The position numbers and the translations under genes are program-made. DNA of 64,000 nt from Atlantibacter sp032062175 (GTDB lineage Bacteria; Pseudomonadota; Gammaproteobacteria; Enterobacterales; Enterobacteriaceae), in NCBI RefSeq assembly GCF_032062175.1, contig NZ_DAMBQK010000001.1, positions 428,240 to 492,239 on the forward strand, in the 5' to 3' direction. The notes under the pieces were generated by a model. It was not told where the DNA came from and ran no database searches. It saw only the letters and a list, made by a program, of their open reading frames with translations. Positions 34,816-43,418 of this stretch are shown one piece after another; positions within the stretch are counted from its first letter, which is position 1; each line of letters starts with the position of its first letter.

Positions 34816-36006
34816 TTACATGATGCGGCAGGCAAATCCTTTCAAATAAAGCCCTTCCGGGTAGCTCGCTATCACCGGGTGATCGGCTGCCTGACGGAAC
34901 TGCTCTATAAATTGTACATCACGCCCGGCATCTACAGCGGCATCGGCGATGATTTTCTGAAATAAATCGCTGGCCATCAGACCCGAACAAGAAAATGTCA
35001 GCAACACACCGCCCGGATTAAGTAACTGGATCGCCAGCATATTGATATCTTTATAGCCCCGGCAGGCACCCATCAACTGGTTTTTGTTTTCCACAAACTT
35101 TGGCGGGTCCATCACGATGACGTCGAATTTTTCGCCCTGGTCGCGATATTTACGCAACAGCTTGAACACGTCATCACGGACAAAATCAGCCTTGCTGAGA
35201 TCCAGCCCGTTCAACTCAACGTTTTGTTTTGCCACGTCCAGCGCGTCCTGCGAAGTATCCACGCTGATCACCTGCTGGCATCCGCCAATCAGTGCGGAAA
35301 CTGCAAACCCGCCGGTGTAGGAGAAGCAGTTAAGCACGCGCTTATCCTTCACATAGCCGCGGGTCGCGAAGCGGCTGTCACGCTGGTCAAGGTAGTAACC
35401 CGTCTTGTGGCCGCCTTTGATATCCACCAGTAGCTTCATGCCATGTTCTTCAATCGGCAACAGGTCCGGGGGCAATTCGCCGCTTACCGGGCCTTGTGTC
35501 AGCTCCATCCCTTCTTTTTTACGCACCGCGACATCGGAACGATCGTAAATCGCGCATTCAGGATAAAGCATGTGCAGCGCGCTAAGCAGGGCAGGACGCT
35601 GATACTCCGCGCCTGCCGACAACAGTTGCAGTACCAGGAAGTTACCAAAGCGGTCAATGGTCACGCCCGGCAGCCCGTCCGACTCACCGGCGATGATGCG
35701 GTAGCTGTCGAGTCCGTCGCGTGCGGCCAGCCAGCTACGCCACTGCTGCGCCTGTTGTAGACGTTTAGTGAAAAATTCAATATCGATGGATTCATCACGA
35801 TCGAATGTCCAGACGCGGGCGCGGATCTGCGATGCGGGAGAATACGCGCCGCGCGCCAGCCACTTACCCTGGTGATCGACGATATCAATGGTTTCACCCA
35901 GGCTGGCTTTCCCTTCCAGGCGCGCAACGGCACCAGAAAATACCCACGGATGACGGCGCAATAACGATTTTTCGCGCCCTTTGGCTAACACTAAACGTAC
36001 ACTCAT
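34816..36006 (-). CDS. rlmI: 23S rRNA (cytosine-1962-C5)-methyltransferase RlmI
   Basis: This 396-residue enzyme matches E. coli RlmI in length. It has an N-terminal PUA domain (about 1-75), an EEHGMKLLVDIKGGHKTGYYLDQRD segment and a Rossmann methyltransferase domain with NCFSYTGGFAVSAL and VMDPPKF. The C-terminal TFSCSGLM motif contains the catalytic cysteine region. It makes m5C1962 in 23S rRNA. Confidence 0.96.
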   Translation of the reverse strand: MSVRLVLAKGREKSLLRRHPWVFSGAVARLEGKASLGETIDIVDHQGKWLARGAYSPASQIRARVWTFDRDESIDIEFFTKRLQQAQQWRSWLAARDGLDSYRIIAGESDGLPGVTIDRFGNFLVLQLLSAGAEYQRPALLSALHMLYPECAIYDRSDVAVRKKEGMELTQGPVSGELPPDLLPIEEHGMKLLVDIKGGHKTGYYLDQRDSRFATRGYVKDKRVLNCFSYTGGFAVSALIGGCQQVISVDTSQDALDVAKQNVELNGLDLSKADFVRDDVFKLLRKYRDQGEKFDVIVMDPPKFVENKNQLMGACRGYKDINMLAIQLLNPGGVLLTFSCSGLMASDLFQKIIADAAVDAGRDVQFIEQFRQAADHPVIASYPEGLYLKGFACRIM

Positions 36007-36096
36007 AATTTGCTATGCTGATGTCAGAGAAAATGGGCGCCATTTTCCCGAGTTCAGCGGGGAAATGCAACGCGCCAGGCATAAAGGAGCACAGTA

Positions 36097-36378
36097 ATGT
36101 CAAATGTATGCGTTATCGCCTGGGTGCACGGCATGGTTCAGGGCGTGGGGTTTCGTTACAGTACCCAGCATGAAGCCAACCGGCTTGGGCTTACCGGCTA
36201 TGCCCGTAATTTAAACGACGGCAGCGTGGAAGTGGTAGCCTGCGGCGAGAATGACAAAGTAGAACAGCTACTGGCCTGGCTGAAAGCGGGCGGGCCGCGC
36301 AGCGCCCGGGTGGACAAAGTGCTTCATGAGCCTCATCGCCCCGAGCGCGAATGGACAAACTTCGGTATTCGCCATTAA
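36097..36378 (+). CDS. acyP: Acylphosphatase (YccX)
   Basis: This 93-residue protein has the acylphosphatase signature GMVQGVGFRYSTQHEA with the catalytic arginine (near residue 21) and a later catalytic asparagine (ARNLNDGSVEV). It hydrolyses acyl phosphates. It is divergent from rlmI and overlaps the end of convergent tusE by four bases. Confidence 0.94.
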   Translation: MSNVCVIAWVHGMVQGVGFRYSTQHEANRLGLTGYARNLNDGSVEVVACGENDKVEQLLAWLKAGGPRSARVDKVLHEPHRPEREWTNFGIRH

Positions 36379-36704
36379 AGGCATTTTACCGGCTTCGGCA
36401 GTCCCGCGATTTTGGTGGCTTGTTTAGCCGGGCCTTTCGGGAACAGGCGGAAAAGATAGCGGCTGTTGCCTTTCTCCTCGCCATACGCTTTCGCCATCGC
36501 CTTTACCAGCATACGGATGGCCGGTGACGTATTAAATTCCAGATAAAACTCGCGTACGAAGCGCACCACTTCCCAGTGTTCGGGCGTGAGTGCAATGCCT
36601 TCCTGTTCGGCAATCACTTCCGCCAGTCCTTCGCTCCAGGCGCTGGAATCTTTCAGATAACCGTCGTTATCGGTTTCAAATTGTTTATCGTTAAAGGTCA
36701 ACAT
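36375..36704 (-). CDS. tusE: Sulfurtransferase TusE
   Basis: This 109-residue DsrC-family sulfur carrier takes sulfur from TusBCD and hands it to MnmA for 2-thiolation of U34 in tRNA Lys, Glu and Gln. The penultimate-region cysteine (GLPKPVKCL, residue 108) is the sulfur-carrying residue. The start at 36704 (MLTFNDKQFETD) matches the family; the longer frame is leader. Confidence 0.95.
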   Translation of the reverse strand: MLTFNDKQFETDNDGYLKDSSAWSEGLAEVIAEQEGIALTPEHWEVVRFVREFYLEFNTSPAIRMLVKAMAKAYGEEKGNSRYLFRLFPKGPAKQATKIAGLPKPVKCL

Positions 36705-36756
36705 CATGATCTTACCACCGTGAAACGGGGTCGCAGTGTAACAAATATCGGGCGCT

Positions 36757-36790
36757 GAAAAAAACAAAGCCCCGCACAATGGCGGGGCTC
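36757..36790 (-). terminator. Terminator of yccA
   Basis: AGCCCCGC/GCGGGGCT stem with a leftward U-tract (minus-strand TTTGTTTTTTT) between yccA and tusE. Confidence 0.88.
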
Positions 36791-36807
36791 GATAGTGGAC
36801 TGGCTGG

Positions 36808-37467
36808 TTAATCGCGGCTTGCGAAGCCCAGGATGCTCAGCAGGCTGACAAAGATGTTATACAGCGACACGTAAAGGCTTACGGTAGCGCGTATATAGTT
36901 AGTTTCGCCGCCGTGAATGATATTGCTGGTCTCATACAGGATTGCGCCAGACGAGATCAGAATAAACACGGCACTGATTGCCAGGTGCAGGGCAGGCAGT
37001 TGCAGGAAGATGTTTGCCACCATGCCAACCAACACGATTACGATACCCGCCATCAGCATACCGCCCAGGAAGGACATGTCTTTGCGGGTCGTCAGTACGT
37101 AGGCAGAGCAGCAGAAGAACACTAATGCCGTACCGCCCAGGGCCATGCCGATAACATCACCCATACCGGCAGACAGGTAAGCATTCAAAATTGGGCCAAG
37201 GATATAACCCAGAAAACCGGTGAACGCGAACGCAGAGAAAATACCTGCCGGAGAGTTCGCGGTTTTATAGGTCAGGAACATCAGGCCGTACATACCTACC
37301 AACGTCAGGATAATCCCCGGCGACGGCAGGCCCAGCACAGTACTGGCGGTTGCGGTGATAGCCGAAAACGCCAGCGTCAGGCTCAACAGGAAATAGGTAT
37401 TACGCAGCACTTTATGCGTGCTAAGCAGCGAATTCATATCGCGTGAGGAATAAACTATGCGATCCAT
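36808..37467 (-). CDS. yccA: Bax inhibitor-1 family protein YccA, FtsH modulator
   Basis: This 219-residue protein has seven hydrophobic segments typical of the BI-1/YccA/TMBIM family, and matches E. coli in length from the start at 37467 (MDRIVYSSRD). In E. coli YccA is a slowly degraded FtsH substrate that protects SecY when translocons jam. It is the last gene before the tRNA-Ser gene, as in E. coli. Confidence 0.95.
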   Translation of the reverse strand: MDRIVYSSRDMNSLLSTHKVLRNTYFLLSLTLAFSAITATASTVLGLPSPGIILTLVGMYGLMFLTYKTANSPAGIFSAFAFTGFLGYILGPILNAYLSAGMGDVIGMALGGTALVFFCCSAYVLTTRKDMSFLGGMLMAGIVIVLVGMVANIFLQLPALHLAISAVFILISSGAILYETSNIIHGGETNYIRATVSLYVSLYNIFVSLLSILGFASRD

Positions 37468-37721
37468 GAGTTGTTCTCTCATTACAGGTGATAGCGTCAG
37501 AGAATAGTGCGCCATAAGGAAGCGGGAAAGCCCTTTTACCCATCTTTACGCTGATTTATCAAGCGAAAACAATCAGTAGCCGTCAATGAACGCCAGGCAA
37601 AGTTGATGAGAGGGGGTGACCTCAGTAAGCATTTTCCTGCTGTCTTTCTGCGCATTATGCCGATATTTCAGGCGATTAATCGCAATTTGCTTGTTTTTAC
37701 GGCAATCGAACCGTTCCGGGC

Positions 37722-37750
37722 TTTACAGAACGAAAGGGGATGTTTATAGT
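37722..37750 (+). promoter_or_regulatory. Promoter of tRNA-Ser
   Basis: TTTACA (37722-37727), 17 bases, TATAGT (37745-37750), ending ten bases before the mature tRNA 5' end. Nothing else is visible in the yccA-tRNA gap. Confidence 0.75.
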
Positions 37751-37760
37751 TCGCCTCATT

Positions 37761-37848
37761 GGAAGTGTGGCCGAGCGGTTGAAGGCACCGGTCTTGAAAA
37801 CCGGCGACTCGAAAGGGTCCCAGAGTTCGAATCTCTGCGCTTCCGCCA
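37761..37848 (+). tRNA. serT: tRNA-Ser (anticodon UGA)
   Basis: The 88-base sequence starts GGAAGTGTGGCCGAGCGG, has the long variable arm typical of class II serine tRNAs, anticodon TGA at 37795-37797, the T-loop GTTCGAATC and an encoded CCA end. The same gene follows yccA in E. coli. In Salmonella, SPI-5 is inserted at serT, so it is a known insertion point. Here gene order departs from E. coli immediately after it. Confidence 0.97.
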
Positions 37849-37886
37849 TATTAGTGAAGGAAAGACGGCCCCTTTTGCTTTTTGGT

Positions 37887-38516
37887 TCAATCAAACCATG
37901 CGGGTTTGTCACAGACGGCAATATCGACGCTCGTCACGATCTCTTCCTCCACGATCCGCGTCAGGGAGAGCGGGGGCAGATGGTTGATGTCAAAGAAGCC
38001 AACATCCAGCGATTCATGGCTAATTTTCAGTTCGCCACCCAACTCTTCGCACAAAAAAATCATTTTGTAGACGTGCCAGGGGTAAGGAGGATGGCCGTGC
38101 AGATTCCTGTCCCATATCCCGAGTAATTTCGTGACCTTTATGTCCAGCCCAGTTTCCTCCAGCACTTCACGACGTATCGCCGTTGAGGGGCTGTCACCCA
38201 CATCCACCCAGCCTCCCGGTAGACTCCACAAACCGTCATCCGCTTCCTGCACCATCAATAATTTGCCCTGGCGCAGAACAATGGCGCGGACGTCCGATTT
38301 TGGCGTGGCATAACCCTCATCGGAGATATGCATTCTGGCAAACGTTTCGGGGCGCAAATCAAAACCCGCCGCTAACATGTCGTAAGCGATTTGCCTGAGA
38401 GTTTCATAACGTTCTCTGTCGAACACGCCGGGGGAATAGGTCAGTCCGGATTGAGCAATCGCCTGGATGCGCTGGGCGATAAGGTTGATATCTTCGTTGC
38501 TGAGTTTGTTGGGCAC
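37887..38516 (-). CDS. Nudix hydrolase with N-terminal Nudix_N-type domain
   Basis: This 209-residue protein has a helical N-terminal region (about 1-65) of the type found before some Nudix domains. A Nudix fold follows, with GGWVDVGD...RREVLEETGL near residues 106-130. The Nudix box (Gx5Ex7REUxEExGU) is complete except that the first glutamate is aspartate. The metal-binding REVLEE core is intact. Substrate is unknown; nucleoside-diphosphate derivatives are the usual class. The start is a GTG at 38516 with AAGG upstream; no ATG lies near. It runs toward the tRNA-Ser gene, and no terminator is evident. Confidence 0.8.
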   Translation of the reverse strand: MPNKLSNEDINLIAQRIQAIAQSGLTYSPGVFDRERYETLRQIAYDMLAAGFDLRPETFARMHISDEGYATPKSDVRAIVLRQGKLLMVQEADDGLWSLPGGWVDVGDSPSTAIRREVLEETGLDIKVTKLLGIWDRNLHGHPPYPWHVYKMIFLCEELGGELKISHESLDVGFFDINHLPPLSLTRIVEEEIVTSVDIAVCDKPAWFD

Positions 38517-38583
38517 TTTCGTCGACCTTTTTGAAAACAGGCCCTTAACTTACTCCGGTTATCCTTTATCAACGACTAAAATA

Positions 38584-38612
38584 ATAAAAAACCCCGGTCA
38601 TCGCCGGGGTTG
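38584..38612 (-). terminator. Terminator of the LacI-family regulator gene
   Basis: AACCCCGG/CCGGGGTT stem with a leftward U-tract, between the regulator stop and the Nudix gene. Confidence 0.87.
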
Positions 38613-38637
38613 GTCAGGGCCACGCCTACCTCGAAAG

Positions 38638-39600
38638 CTATCGGCTAACTTTGCGACGCACATCAGGAATAAACAAATCACCCCGCATCAACTGCGTGCC
38701 CAACATATCCTGGGTTTTTTCCGTCAGCCAGTTAACAATGCGCACCGCCATAGCTTCAATCGGGTATTCAATAGCAGGAATGACCGGCACGCCGGGTAAT
38801 TGCAACGATCCGCCGAGGCTGAACACCATAATGTCCTCCGGCACTGACTTATTAAACGCCTGCAACTGGGGAATTATGTGCTGCGCTTCATGCTCATCCG
38901 CGACCATCAGGGCGTTAAAATTGAGCGTGGCGGCGTTGTTCAGCAATTCCTGCAACGCCACGGAAGAGGAGGCTGCTTCCAGAAACACCAGATTACGGTT
39001 AAACGGCAGGAAGTTTTTCTCCAGCGCATGCTTGTAGCCCAGCAGCACTTGATCGGCAAAGCCGCTGCCTTTCGGCTGGATCATGGCGATTTGCCGCCGG
39101 CCCTGACTTATCAGGTAATTACAGGCGGTTTCCGCCGCGAATGCATGGTCGAACTGGATGCTGTTGACGTTTTCCGCCTCCATACAGTCGACCAGGACCA
39201 CATTGTCCTGGTCGATATCCAGCGGGAAACGCGCGCCGATAATCAAAATATCATCACAAAGCCCGCAGTTCAGTTCTTCCAGCGCGTGCAGCACTGCGCT
39301 TTTGGAGTTGGCAAACCGCAGCAGCAAATGTTTTTGATGCTGGCTGAGATGTTTTTCCAGCACGTACAGGTAGCTGGTGGTCTGGTTGATATTTTCGTGT
39401 GCGCAAATCACGCCAATACAGCCTGTAGACTGGCTTAATAAAGATTGCGCAATGACATTTGGCCGATAATTCAGTTCGTCCACGGCTTTTAGCACCGCCA
39501 GGCGGCTGGCTTCCTTGACCCCGCGCGAACCACTCAACACCCGTGACACTGTGGCCTTCGACACCCCAGCTAAACGTGATACATCGTTGATTGTTGACAT
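38638..39600 (-). CDS. LacI-family transcriptional regulator of the PTS operon
   Basis: This 320-residue protein has an N-terminal LacI HTH and hinge (TINDVSRLAGVSKATVSRVLSG, residues 3-24; hinge around 45-58) and a periplasmic-binding-like sugar domain. The recognition helix VSKATVSRVLSG is the same as I recall for AscG, the beta-glucoside (asc) repressor. The upstream palindrome GGAAACCGGTTTCC resembles the AscG operator TGAAACCGGTTTCA. It is divergent from the PTS genes and most likely represses them until a sugar phosphate or sugar is present. The inducer is not known. Confidence 0.85.
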   Translation of the reverse strand: MSTINDVSRLAGVSKATVSRVLSGSRGVKEASRLAVLKAVDELNYRPNVIAQSLLSQSTGCIGVICAHENINQTTSYLYVLEKHLSQHQKHLLLRFANSKSAVLHALEELNCGLCDDILIIGARFPLDIDQDNVVLVDCMEAENVNSIQFDHAFAAETACNYLISQGRRQIAMIQPKGSGFADQVLLGYKHALEKNFLPFNRNLVFLEAASSSVALQELLNNAATLNFNALMVADEHEAQHIIPQLQAFNKSVPEDIMVFSLGGSLQLPGVPVIPAIEYPIEAMAVRIVNWLTEKTQDMLGTQLMRGDLFIPDVRRKVSR

Positions 39601-39697
39601 CTTTTTCCCCTGACAGGCGCAAGTGCAGCCTGGAAATCCTGATAAAACCTGTAGCGCAAATAATCACCATCCGCAGTATAGCCGTTTCCGTTTTTGA

Positions 39698-39714
39698 TGG
39701 AAACCGATTTTCCA
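39698..39714. promoter_or_regulatory. Operator-like palindrome 1 (regulator side)
   Basis: TGGAAACCGATTTTCCA is a 17-base inverted repeat with TGGAAA/TTTCCA arms, about 100 bases upstream of the regulator start. A further half-site, CCGTTTCCG, lies at about 39682-39690. Probably bound by the divergent LacI-family protein for autoregulation. Confidence 0.65.
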
Positions 39715-39790
39715 TTTGGACGCCATTGATCCCTTTTACACACTAAAACTGTGACGACGGGCTAAAGAAAGTGCTTGTTATTGGGTTTAT

Positions 39791-39806
39791 TTTGATAGCA
39801 ATCACA
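39791..39806 (+). promoter_or_regulatory. CRP-like site
   Basis: TTTGATAGCAATCACA matches TGTGA-N6-TCACA at 9 of 10 conserved positions. It is centred near 39798.5, between the two operators and upstream of the PTS genes. It suggests cAMP-CRP activation and glucose repression. Confidence 0.65.
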
Positions 39807-39824
39807 CTTCTGGTTATTTGAAAT

Positions 39825-39838
39825 GGAAACCGGTTTCC
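39825..39838. promoter_or_regulatory. Operator-like palindrome 2 (PTS operon side)
   Basis: GGAAACCGGTTTCC is a perfect 14-base palindrome with a central CG, the form typical of LacI-family operators. Its centre lies about 125 bases from palindrome 1 and about 33 bases downstream of the CRP-like site, where a repressor would block RNA polymerase. Confidence 0.72.
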
Positions 39839-39891
39839 GTGTGATGTCCAATCAGTCCTGAAATAACTATTAACATGTTGAGGTGATCGGG

Positions 39892-40206
39892 ATGTACAGG
39901 ATTATGTTGTGTTGTTCTGCAGGGATGTCCACCAGTTTGCTGGTGCGGAAAATGGAAGAAGTAGCGCAGGAGAGGGGTCTTGCCGTTGAGATCAACGCCT
40001 TTGGCGTTTCCGAATTTGATACACAGTTTCCAAACTATCAGGTCGTGCTGATCGGGCCGCAGGTTAAATATATGTTAGGCACCCTGGCAGCAAAAGCGGC
40101 ACCTCACAGCATTCCGGTCCAGCCTATTGATATGATGGATTATGGTATGCAGCGCGGTGATAAAGTTCTCGACTACGCACTGTCGCTGATCGAAGCGGCG
40201 CACTAA
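39892..40206 (+). CDS. PTS lactose/cellobiose-family EIIB component
   Basis: This 104-residue cytoplasmic protein resembles ChbB/CelA. The phosphorylated cysteine is in LCCSAGMSTSLL (C8, preceding SAG). It relays phosphate from EIIA to the incoming sugar at EIIC. The ATG at 39892 is preceded by GAGGTGA at good spacing; a GTG three codons earlier was rejected because it lies inside that ribosome binding site. It is the first gene of the operon under the operators. Confidence 0.9.
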   Translation: MYRIMLCCSAGMSTSLLVRKMEEVAQERGLAVEINAFGVSEFDTQFPNYQVVLIGPQVKYMLGTLAAKAAPHSIPVQPIDMMDYGMQRGDKVLDYALSLIEAAH

Positions 40207-40219
40207 TACAGGGGTTCCC

Positions 40220-41548
40220 ATGAGTTCACTCTACCAGTCAATGATTGCGGTCATTGAACAATCCATCACCCCGCTGGCCGGGCGTCTGGGGCAGCAAAAA
40301 TACGTTATTGCTATCCGTGACGGTTTTACCGCGGCGCTGCCGTTTATGATCATCGGTTCCTTTATGCTGGTGTTTATTTTCCCGCCGTTCTCAGCGGATA
40401 CCACCAACAGTTTTGCCCGCGGTTGGCTGGATTTCTCCCAGACCTATCGCGAACAGCTGATGCTGCCATTCAACCTCAGCATGGGCGTGATGACGTTTTT
40501 TATCTCGGTAGGTATCGGGGCCAGTCTGGGGCGGCAGTTTAACCTCGATCCGGTGATGTCCGGCCTGCTGGCGTTTATGGCGTTCTTGCTGGTGGCGGCA
40601 CCCTATGCGGAGGGTAAAATCTCCACCCAGTACCTGTCAGGGCAGGGGATTTTCACCGCGCTGATCACCTCTATTTACTCCACCCGCGTTTACGCCTGGC
40701 TGAAGCAGAACAACATCACCATTCGCCTGCCGAAAGAAGTGCCGACTGGCGTGGCGCGTTCGTTTGAAATCCTGATCCCGGTGGTGGTAGTGATTGGCAC
40801 CCTGCATCCGTTGAACCTGTTTGTGGAAGCACAAACCGGCATGATTATCCCACAGGCGATTATGCATCTGCTGGAGCCGCTGGTTTCCGCATCGGATTCC
40901 CTGCCGGCAATCCTGCTGTCGGTACTGCTTTGCCAAATCTTCTGGTTTGCCGGCATTCACGGTTCGCTGATTGTCACCGGCATCATGAACCCGTTCTGGA
41001 TGGCCAACCTGTCGGCCAACCAGGCGGCGCTGGCGGCGGGCACTGCGCTGCCGCACGTTTACCTGCAAGGCTTCTGGGACCACTACCTGCTGATCGGCGG
41101 CGTGGGCTCGACGTTACCGCTGGCCTTCTTGCTGCTGCGTAGCCGCGTAGCGCATCTGCGCACCATCGGCAAAATGGGCGTGGTGCCGAGCTTCTTTAAC
41201 ATTAACGAACCTATCCTGTTTGGCGCGCCAATCATCATGAACCCGATGCTGTTTATCCCGTTCGTCTGCGTGCCGTTGGTCAACGCCGTGCTGGCCTATA
41301 CCGCGACCCGTCTGGACTGGCTGCCGCAGGTCGTGTCTCTGACGCCGTGGACCACCCCTGCGCCTATCGGTGCGTCATGGGCGGCGAACTGGGCGTTTAG
41401 CCCGGTGGTGATGTGCCTGATCTGTATGGTGATGTCGGCGCTGATTTACCTGCCTTTCCTGCGCGCTTATGAGCGTTCATTGATGAAAACTGAAGAGCAG
41501 AAAGCGCAGAGCGCCGCGCCGATGGCTGAACCAGCCAACAGCAACTGA
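40220..41548 (+). CDS. PTS lactose/cellobiose-family EIIC permease
   Basis: This 442-residue polytopic membrane protein is of the CelB/ChbC family. Conserved segments FWFAGIHGSLI (about residue 238) and FFNINEPILFG (about 328), the substrate-binding signature of these permeases, are present. It carries the beta-glucoside across the inner membrane with phosphorylation by the EIIB encoded 13 bases upstream. Specificity (cellobiose, chitobiose, salicin/arbutin or other) cannot be read from sequence. Confidence 0.9.
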   Translation: MSSLYQSMIAVIEQSITPLAGRLGQQKYVIAIRDGFTAALPFMIIGSFMLVFIFPPFSADTTNSFARGWLDFSQTYREQLMLPFNLSMGVMTFFISVGIGASLGRQFNLDPVMSGLLAFMAFLLVAAPYAEGKISTQYLSGQGIFTALITSIYSTRVYAWLKQNNITIRLPKEVPTGVARSFEILIPVVVVIGTLHPLNLFVEAQTGMIIPQAIMHLLEPLVSASDSLPAILLSVLLCQIFWFAGIHGSLIVTGIMNPFWMANLSANQAALAAGTALPHVYLQGFWDHYLLIGGVGSTLPLAFLLLRSRVAHLRTIGKMGVVPSFFNINEPILFGAPIIMNPMLFIPFVCVPLVNAVLAYTATRLDWLPQVVSLTPWTTPAPIGASWAANWAFSPVVMCLICMVMSALIYLPFLRAYERSLMKTEEQKAQSAAPMAEPANSN

Positions 41549-41563
41549 TATCTGGAGCGAGTA

Positions 41564-42958
41564 ATGACCATGAAATATACCTTTCCTGAGAATTTCTGGT
41601 GGGGCAGCGCGAGTTCCGCGCTGCAAACCGAAGGGGAAAGCCAGGGTAAAGGCAAAGGGCAAACCACCTGGGATTACTGGTTCGCTACCCAGCCGTGGCG
41701 CTTCCATAACGGCGTCGGCCCGGATGAGACGTCAACGTTTTACCGCAACTGGCGTGAAGATATCGCCCTGCTGAAAACGTTGAACCACAACAGTTACCGC
41801 ACCTCGATTAGCTGGTCGCGCCTGATCCCGGACGGAACCGGGGAGGTGAACCCGCAGGCGGTTGACTTCTATAACCAGGTCATCGACGCGCTGATTGAAC
41901 AGGGCATTACCCCGTTTATCACGCTGTTCCACTTTGATATGCCGATGGCGATGCAGGAAAAGGGCGGCTGGGAAAACCGCGAGGTTATCGACGCTTATAC
42001 CCGCTATGCGCAAATCTGTTTCGATTTGTTTGGCGACCGTGTGCTGCACTGGTTTACCTTCAACGAGCCGATTGTGCCGGTGGAAGGCGGTTATCTGTAT
42101 GATTTCCACTATCCCAACGTGGTGGATTTCAAACGTGCGGCAACCGTGGCGCTGCATACCGTGCTGGCCCACGCTTCAGCGGTGAAGGCGTACCGTGCAG
42201 GCAGTTATGCCGGGGAAATCGGCATCGTGCTGAATTTAACCCCGTCGTATCCGCGCTCGCAAAACCCGGCGGATGTGAAAGCCGCTGACTATGCGGATCT
42301 GTTCTTCAACCGCAGTTTTCTCGACCCGGTGTTGCGCGGCGACTATCCCGTCGAACTGGTGGCGGTGCTCAATGAATACGATCAACTGCCGGTTTGCCAG
42401 CCGGGGGATAAGGAACTGATTCGCGAAGGCGTCATTGACTTGCTGGGCGTGAATTATTATCAGCCGCGCCGGGTGAAATGCCGCGACAGCGCGATTAATA
42501 AAGACGCGCCGTTTATGCCGGAGTGGTTATTTGATTATTACGAAATGCCCGGCAGAAAAATGAATCCCTATCGCGGTTGGGAAATCTATGAGCCGGGTAT
42601 TTACGATATTCTGACGAACCTGCGCGTTAATTACGGTAATCCGCGCTGTTTTATTTCTGAAAACGGCATGGGCGTGGAAAACGAGCAGCGCTTTATTGAT
42701 GGCGGGAAAATTAACGACCAGTATCGCATTGATTTTGTCGCGGGCCATTTACAGTGGCTGCATAAAGGGATCGCCGAAGGCAGCCGTTGCCTGGGCTACC
42801 ACATGTGGACGTTTATTGATAACTGGTCCTGGTGCAATGCCTATAAAAACCGTTACGGTTTTATTCAACTCGACCTGGAAACGCAACAGCGCACGATTAA
42901 ACGCAGCGGAGAGTGGTTCGCCGCCGTTTCCGCCCACAATGGCTTTGATAAGGAGTAA
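41564..42958 (+). CDS. GH1 6-phospho-beta-glucosidase
   Basis: This 464-residue glycoside hydrolase family 1 enzyme shows acid/base glutamate in FTFNEP (about 171) and nucleophile glutamate in FISENGMG (about 367). The C-terminal WSWCNAYKNRYGF segment has serine where plain beta-glucosidases have glutamate, indicating a phosphorylated substrate, plus the conserved tyrosine. The lysine usually one position later is Asn here, with Lys adjacent. It would hydrolyse the PTS-imported phospho-disaccharide in the cytoplasm. GGAGCGAG precedes the start. Confidence 0.9.
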   Translation: MTMKYTFPENFWWGSASSALQTEGESQGKGKGQTTWDYWFATQPWRFHNGVGPDETSTFYRNWREDIALLKTLNHNSYRTSISWSRLIPDGTGEVNPQAVDFYNQVIDALIEQGITPFITLFHFDMPMAMQEKGGWENREVIDAYTRYAQICFDLFGDRVLHWFTFNEPIVPVEGGYLYDFHYPNVVDFKRAATVALHTVLAHASAVKAYRAGSYAGEIGIVLNLTPSYPRSQNPADVKAADYADLFFNRSFLDPVLRGDYPVELVAVLNEYDQLPVCQPGDKELIREGVIDLLGVNYYQPRRVKCRDSAINKDAPFMPEWLFDYYEMPGRKMNPYRGWEIYEPGIYDILTNLRVNYGNPRCFISENGMGVENEQRFIDGGKINDQYRIDFVAGHLQWLHKGIAEGSRCLGYHMWTFIDNWSWCNAYKNRYGFIQLDLETQQRTIKRSGEWFAAVSAHNGFDKE

Positions 42959-42963
42959 TAGTG

Positions 42964-43266
42964 ATGGTGGTATTAGAAGAAGCGGTCATGGAGATTATCG
43001 TCAATGCCGGCCAGTCCCGCAGCCTGTGCTTTGAGGCGCTGCACGCCGCCCGGCAGGGCAATTTTGACGAAGCGAAAAGCCTGCTGCGCGAAGCGGACGG
43101 CTATTCCCGCCAGGCGCACCGTATGCAGACCAAACTGATTGAACAGGACGCCGGTGAAGCCAAACAGCCGATGACGTTAATTATGGTCCACGCCCAGGAC
43201 CATTTAATGAATTCCTTATTAGCTCGTGAACTGTGTGAAGAAATACTGCATCTGTATCAGCGTTAA
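42964..43266 (+). CDS. PTS lactose/cellobiose-family EIIA component
   Basis: This 100-residue helical protein resembles ChbA. The phosphorylated histidine lies in MTLIMVHAQDHLMNS (near residue 76). It takes phosphate from HPr and passes it to the EIIB above. The ATG at 42964 has AAGGAG eight bases upstream; a GTG directly before it is also possible. Placing EIIA after the hydrolase gives the order B-C-hydrolase-A, unlike chbBCARFG. Confidence 0.9.
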   Translation: MVVLEEAVMEIIVNAGQSRSLCFEALHAARQGNFDEAKSLLREADGYSRQAHRMQTKLIEQDAGEAKQPMTLIMVHAQDHLMNSLLARELCEEILHLYQR

Positions 43267-43418
43267 TTTCCGTTTTAAATATTACCCGGAGTGTAAGTGA
43301 CGAGAATATTTTAACCGTTCTGTACCCTTAAATAATAAATGACTTGTTTTGGTGATAGCGATTAATTATCTCTGCCAGAACAGGGACTGTTATTACTAAA
43401 AATTACATAGAGAATATT

